DNA from: Rickettsiaceae bacterium
Lineage (GTDB): Bacteria; Pseudomonadota; Alphaproteobacteria; Rickettsiales; Rickettsiaceae
Assembly (NCBI GenBank): GCA_021741085.1
Contig: JAIOYM010000069.1
Location: 1-5,764, forward strand
Reading direction: 5' to 3'
Length of the DNA: 5,764 nt
Part shown: positions 5,649 through 5,764 of the stretch, piece by piece
Numbering within the stretch: the first letter of the stretch is position 1
Layout of the letters: each line of letters opens with the position of its first letter
Notes under the pieces: generated by a model
Database searches by the model: none
Told to the model about the DNA's origin: nothing
What the model saw: the letters and a program-made list of their open reading frames with translations, nothing else
Made by a program: the position numbers and the translations under genes

Positions 5649-5713
5649 GGTTTTTTATTAATTAAAAGAAGAAGCCAACTCCTTTAGCGGTAATAAAGAA
5701 CATTCATCACACC

Positions 5714-5738
5714 TTTTTTTTGCCTTAAGCAAAAAAAA
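5714..5738. repeat. T8GC / GCA8 inverted repeat with 5-base loop
   Basis: TTTTTTTTGC (5714-5723) and GCAAAAAAAA (5729-5738) are perfect reverse complements around CTTAA; a ninth A follows at 5739. The polarity is the same on both strands, with T tract first and A tract after, opposite to an intrinsic terminator (A tract, stem, T tract). The homopolymer runs may be length-variable and may bend DNA. No function can be assigned. Confidence 0.5.
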
Positions 5739-5764
5739 ACTCATTAGAGGTCAATTTTACACAT

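Larger units (their letters stand above)
5420..5764. other. Gene-poor right-hand intergenic region
   Basis: These 345 bases hold no convincing protein gene, tRNA or rRNA. What can be seen is a candidate minus-strand promoter (5463-5492), a long imperfect palindrome (5552-5648) followed by T6 on the plus strand, and an A/T-tract inverted repeat (5714-5738). Two very short minus-strand ORFs also occur: 23 codons at 5570-5641, listed separately, and 28 codons at 5658-5744, starting MSFFLLKAKK and lacking any recognisable domain. Short, interrupted reading frames could reflect decayed genes, common in reduced genomes, or simply non-coding sequence. Confidence 0.6.

Noticed and set aside
5552..5656. 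SRP 4.5S RNA, 6S RNA or tRNA in the structured region
   Set aside because: No GGAA-type SRP tetraloop core, no tRNA T-loop or cloverleaf, and no recognisable 6S central bubble could be identified by eye.
5714..5739. Intrinsic terminator at the T8GC/GCA8 repeat
   Set aside because: On either strand the T run precedes the stem and the A run follows it, the reverse of terminator polarity.
5658..5744. Minus-strand ORF of 28 codons (MSFFLLKAKK start, one C-x-x-C pair)
   Set aside because: It is too short, has no Shine-Dalgarno sequence, and its start depends on a homopolymer tract; one C-x-x-C pair is not enough to infer a metal site. Kept only as a remark on the intergenic region.

Overview
The window is strongly AT-rich. 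It carries compact housekeeping genes of alphaproteobacterial type: lipA, trmB, a Tim44-like protein and a PhnP-like metallo-hydrolase. Shine-Dalgarno signals are weak or absent, two starts are GTG, and spacers inside the gene run are only 20-32 bp. Together these suggest a reduced-genome alphaproteobacterium, most likely an intracellular member of the Rickettsiales. That assignment is inference from composition and gene repertoire; no rRNA or other marker in the window confirms it.

Layout. The left edge (1-937, minus strand) holds a metallo-beta-lactamase-fold hydrolase followed 20 bp later by the N-terminus of a response-regulator receiver domain that runs off the window. A PAP2-family membrane phosphatase (906-1541, plus strand) diverges from the hydrolase, and the two coding starts overlap head-to-head by 32 bp. 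PAP2 then converges on a four-gene minus-strand run. Between them lies an inverted repeat (1581-1629) that overlaps the last codon and stop of trmB. In transcription order the run is: SBP-TRIC fusion (5419-3911), Tim44-like protein (3881-3264), lipA (3231-2305) and trmB (2284-1625). It is probably one operon with a candidate promoter at 5463-5492. The right end (5420-5764) has no convincing gene. It contains a long imperfect palindrome followed by six T on the plus strand, a small signal-peptide-like ORF inside that palindrome, and a T8GC/GCA8 inverted repeat.

Function. LipA makes the lipoyl cofactor of the 2-oxoacid dehydrogenases. TrmB makes m7G46 in tRNA. The Tim44-like protein is probably a membrane-anchored inner-membrane factor. 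PAP2 probably dephosphorylates a lipid phosphate or pyrophosphate.

The most unusual gene is the first of the operon. It encodes a secreted amino-acid-type solute-binding domain (SBP_bac_3-like) followed by seven membrane segments that look like the TRIC/YicG (UPF0126) channel fold. This architecture suggests a ligand-gated channel or a transporter with its own tethered receptor, analogous in concept to GluR0-type channels but built on a TRIC scaffold.
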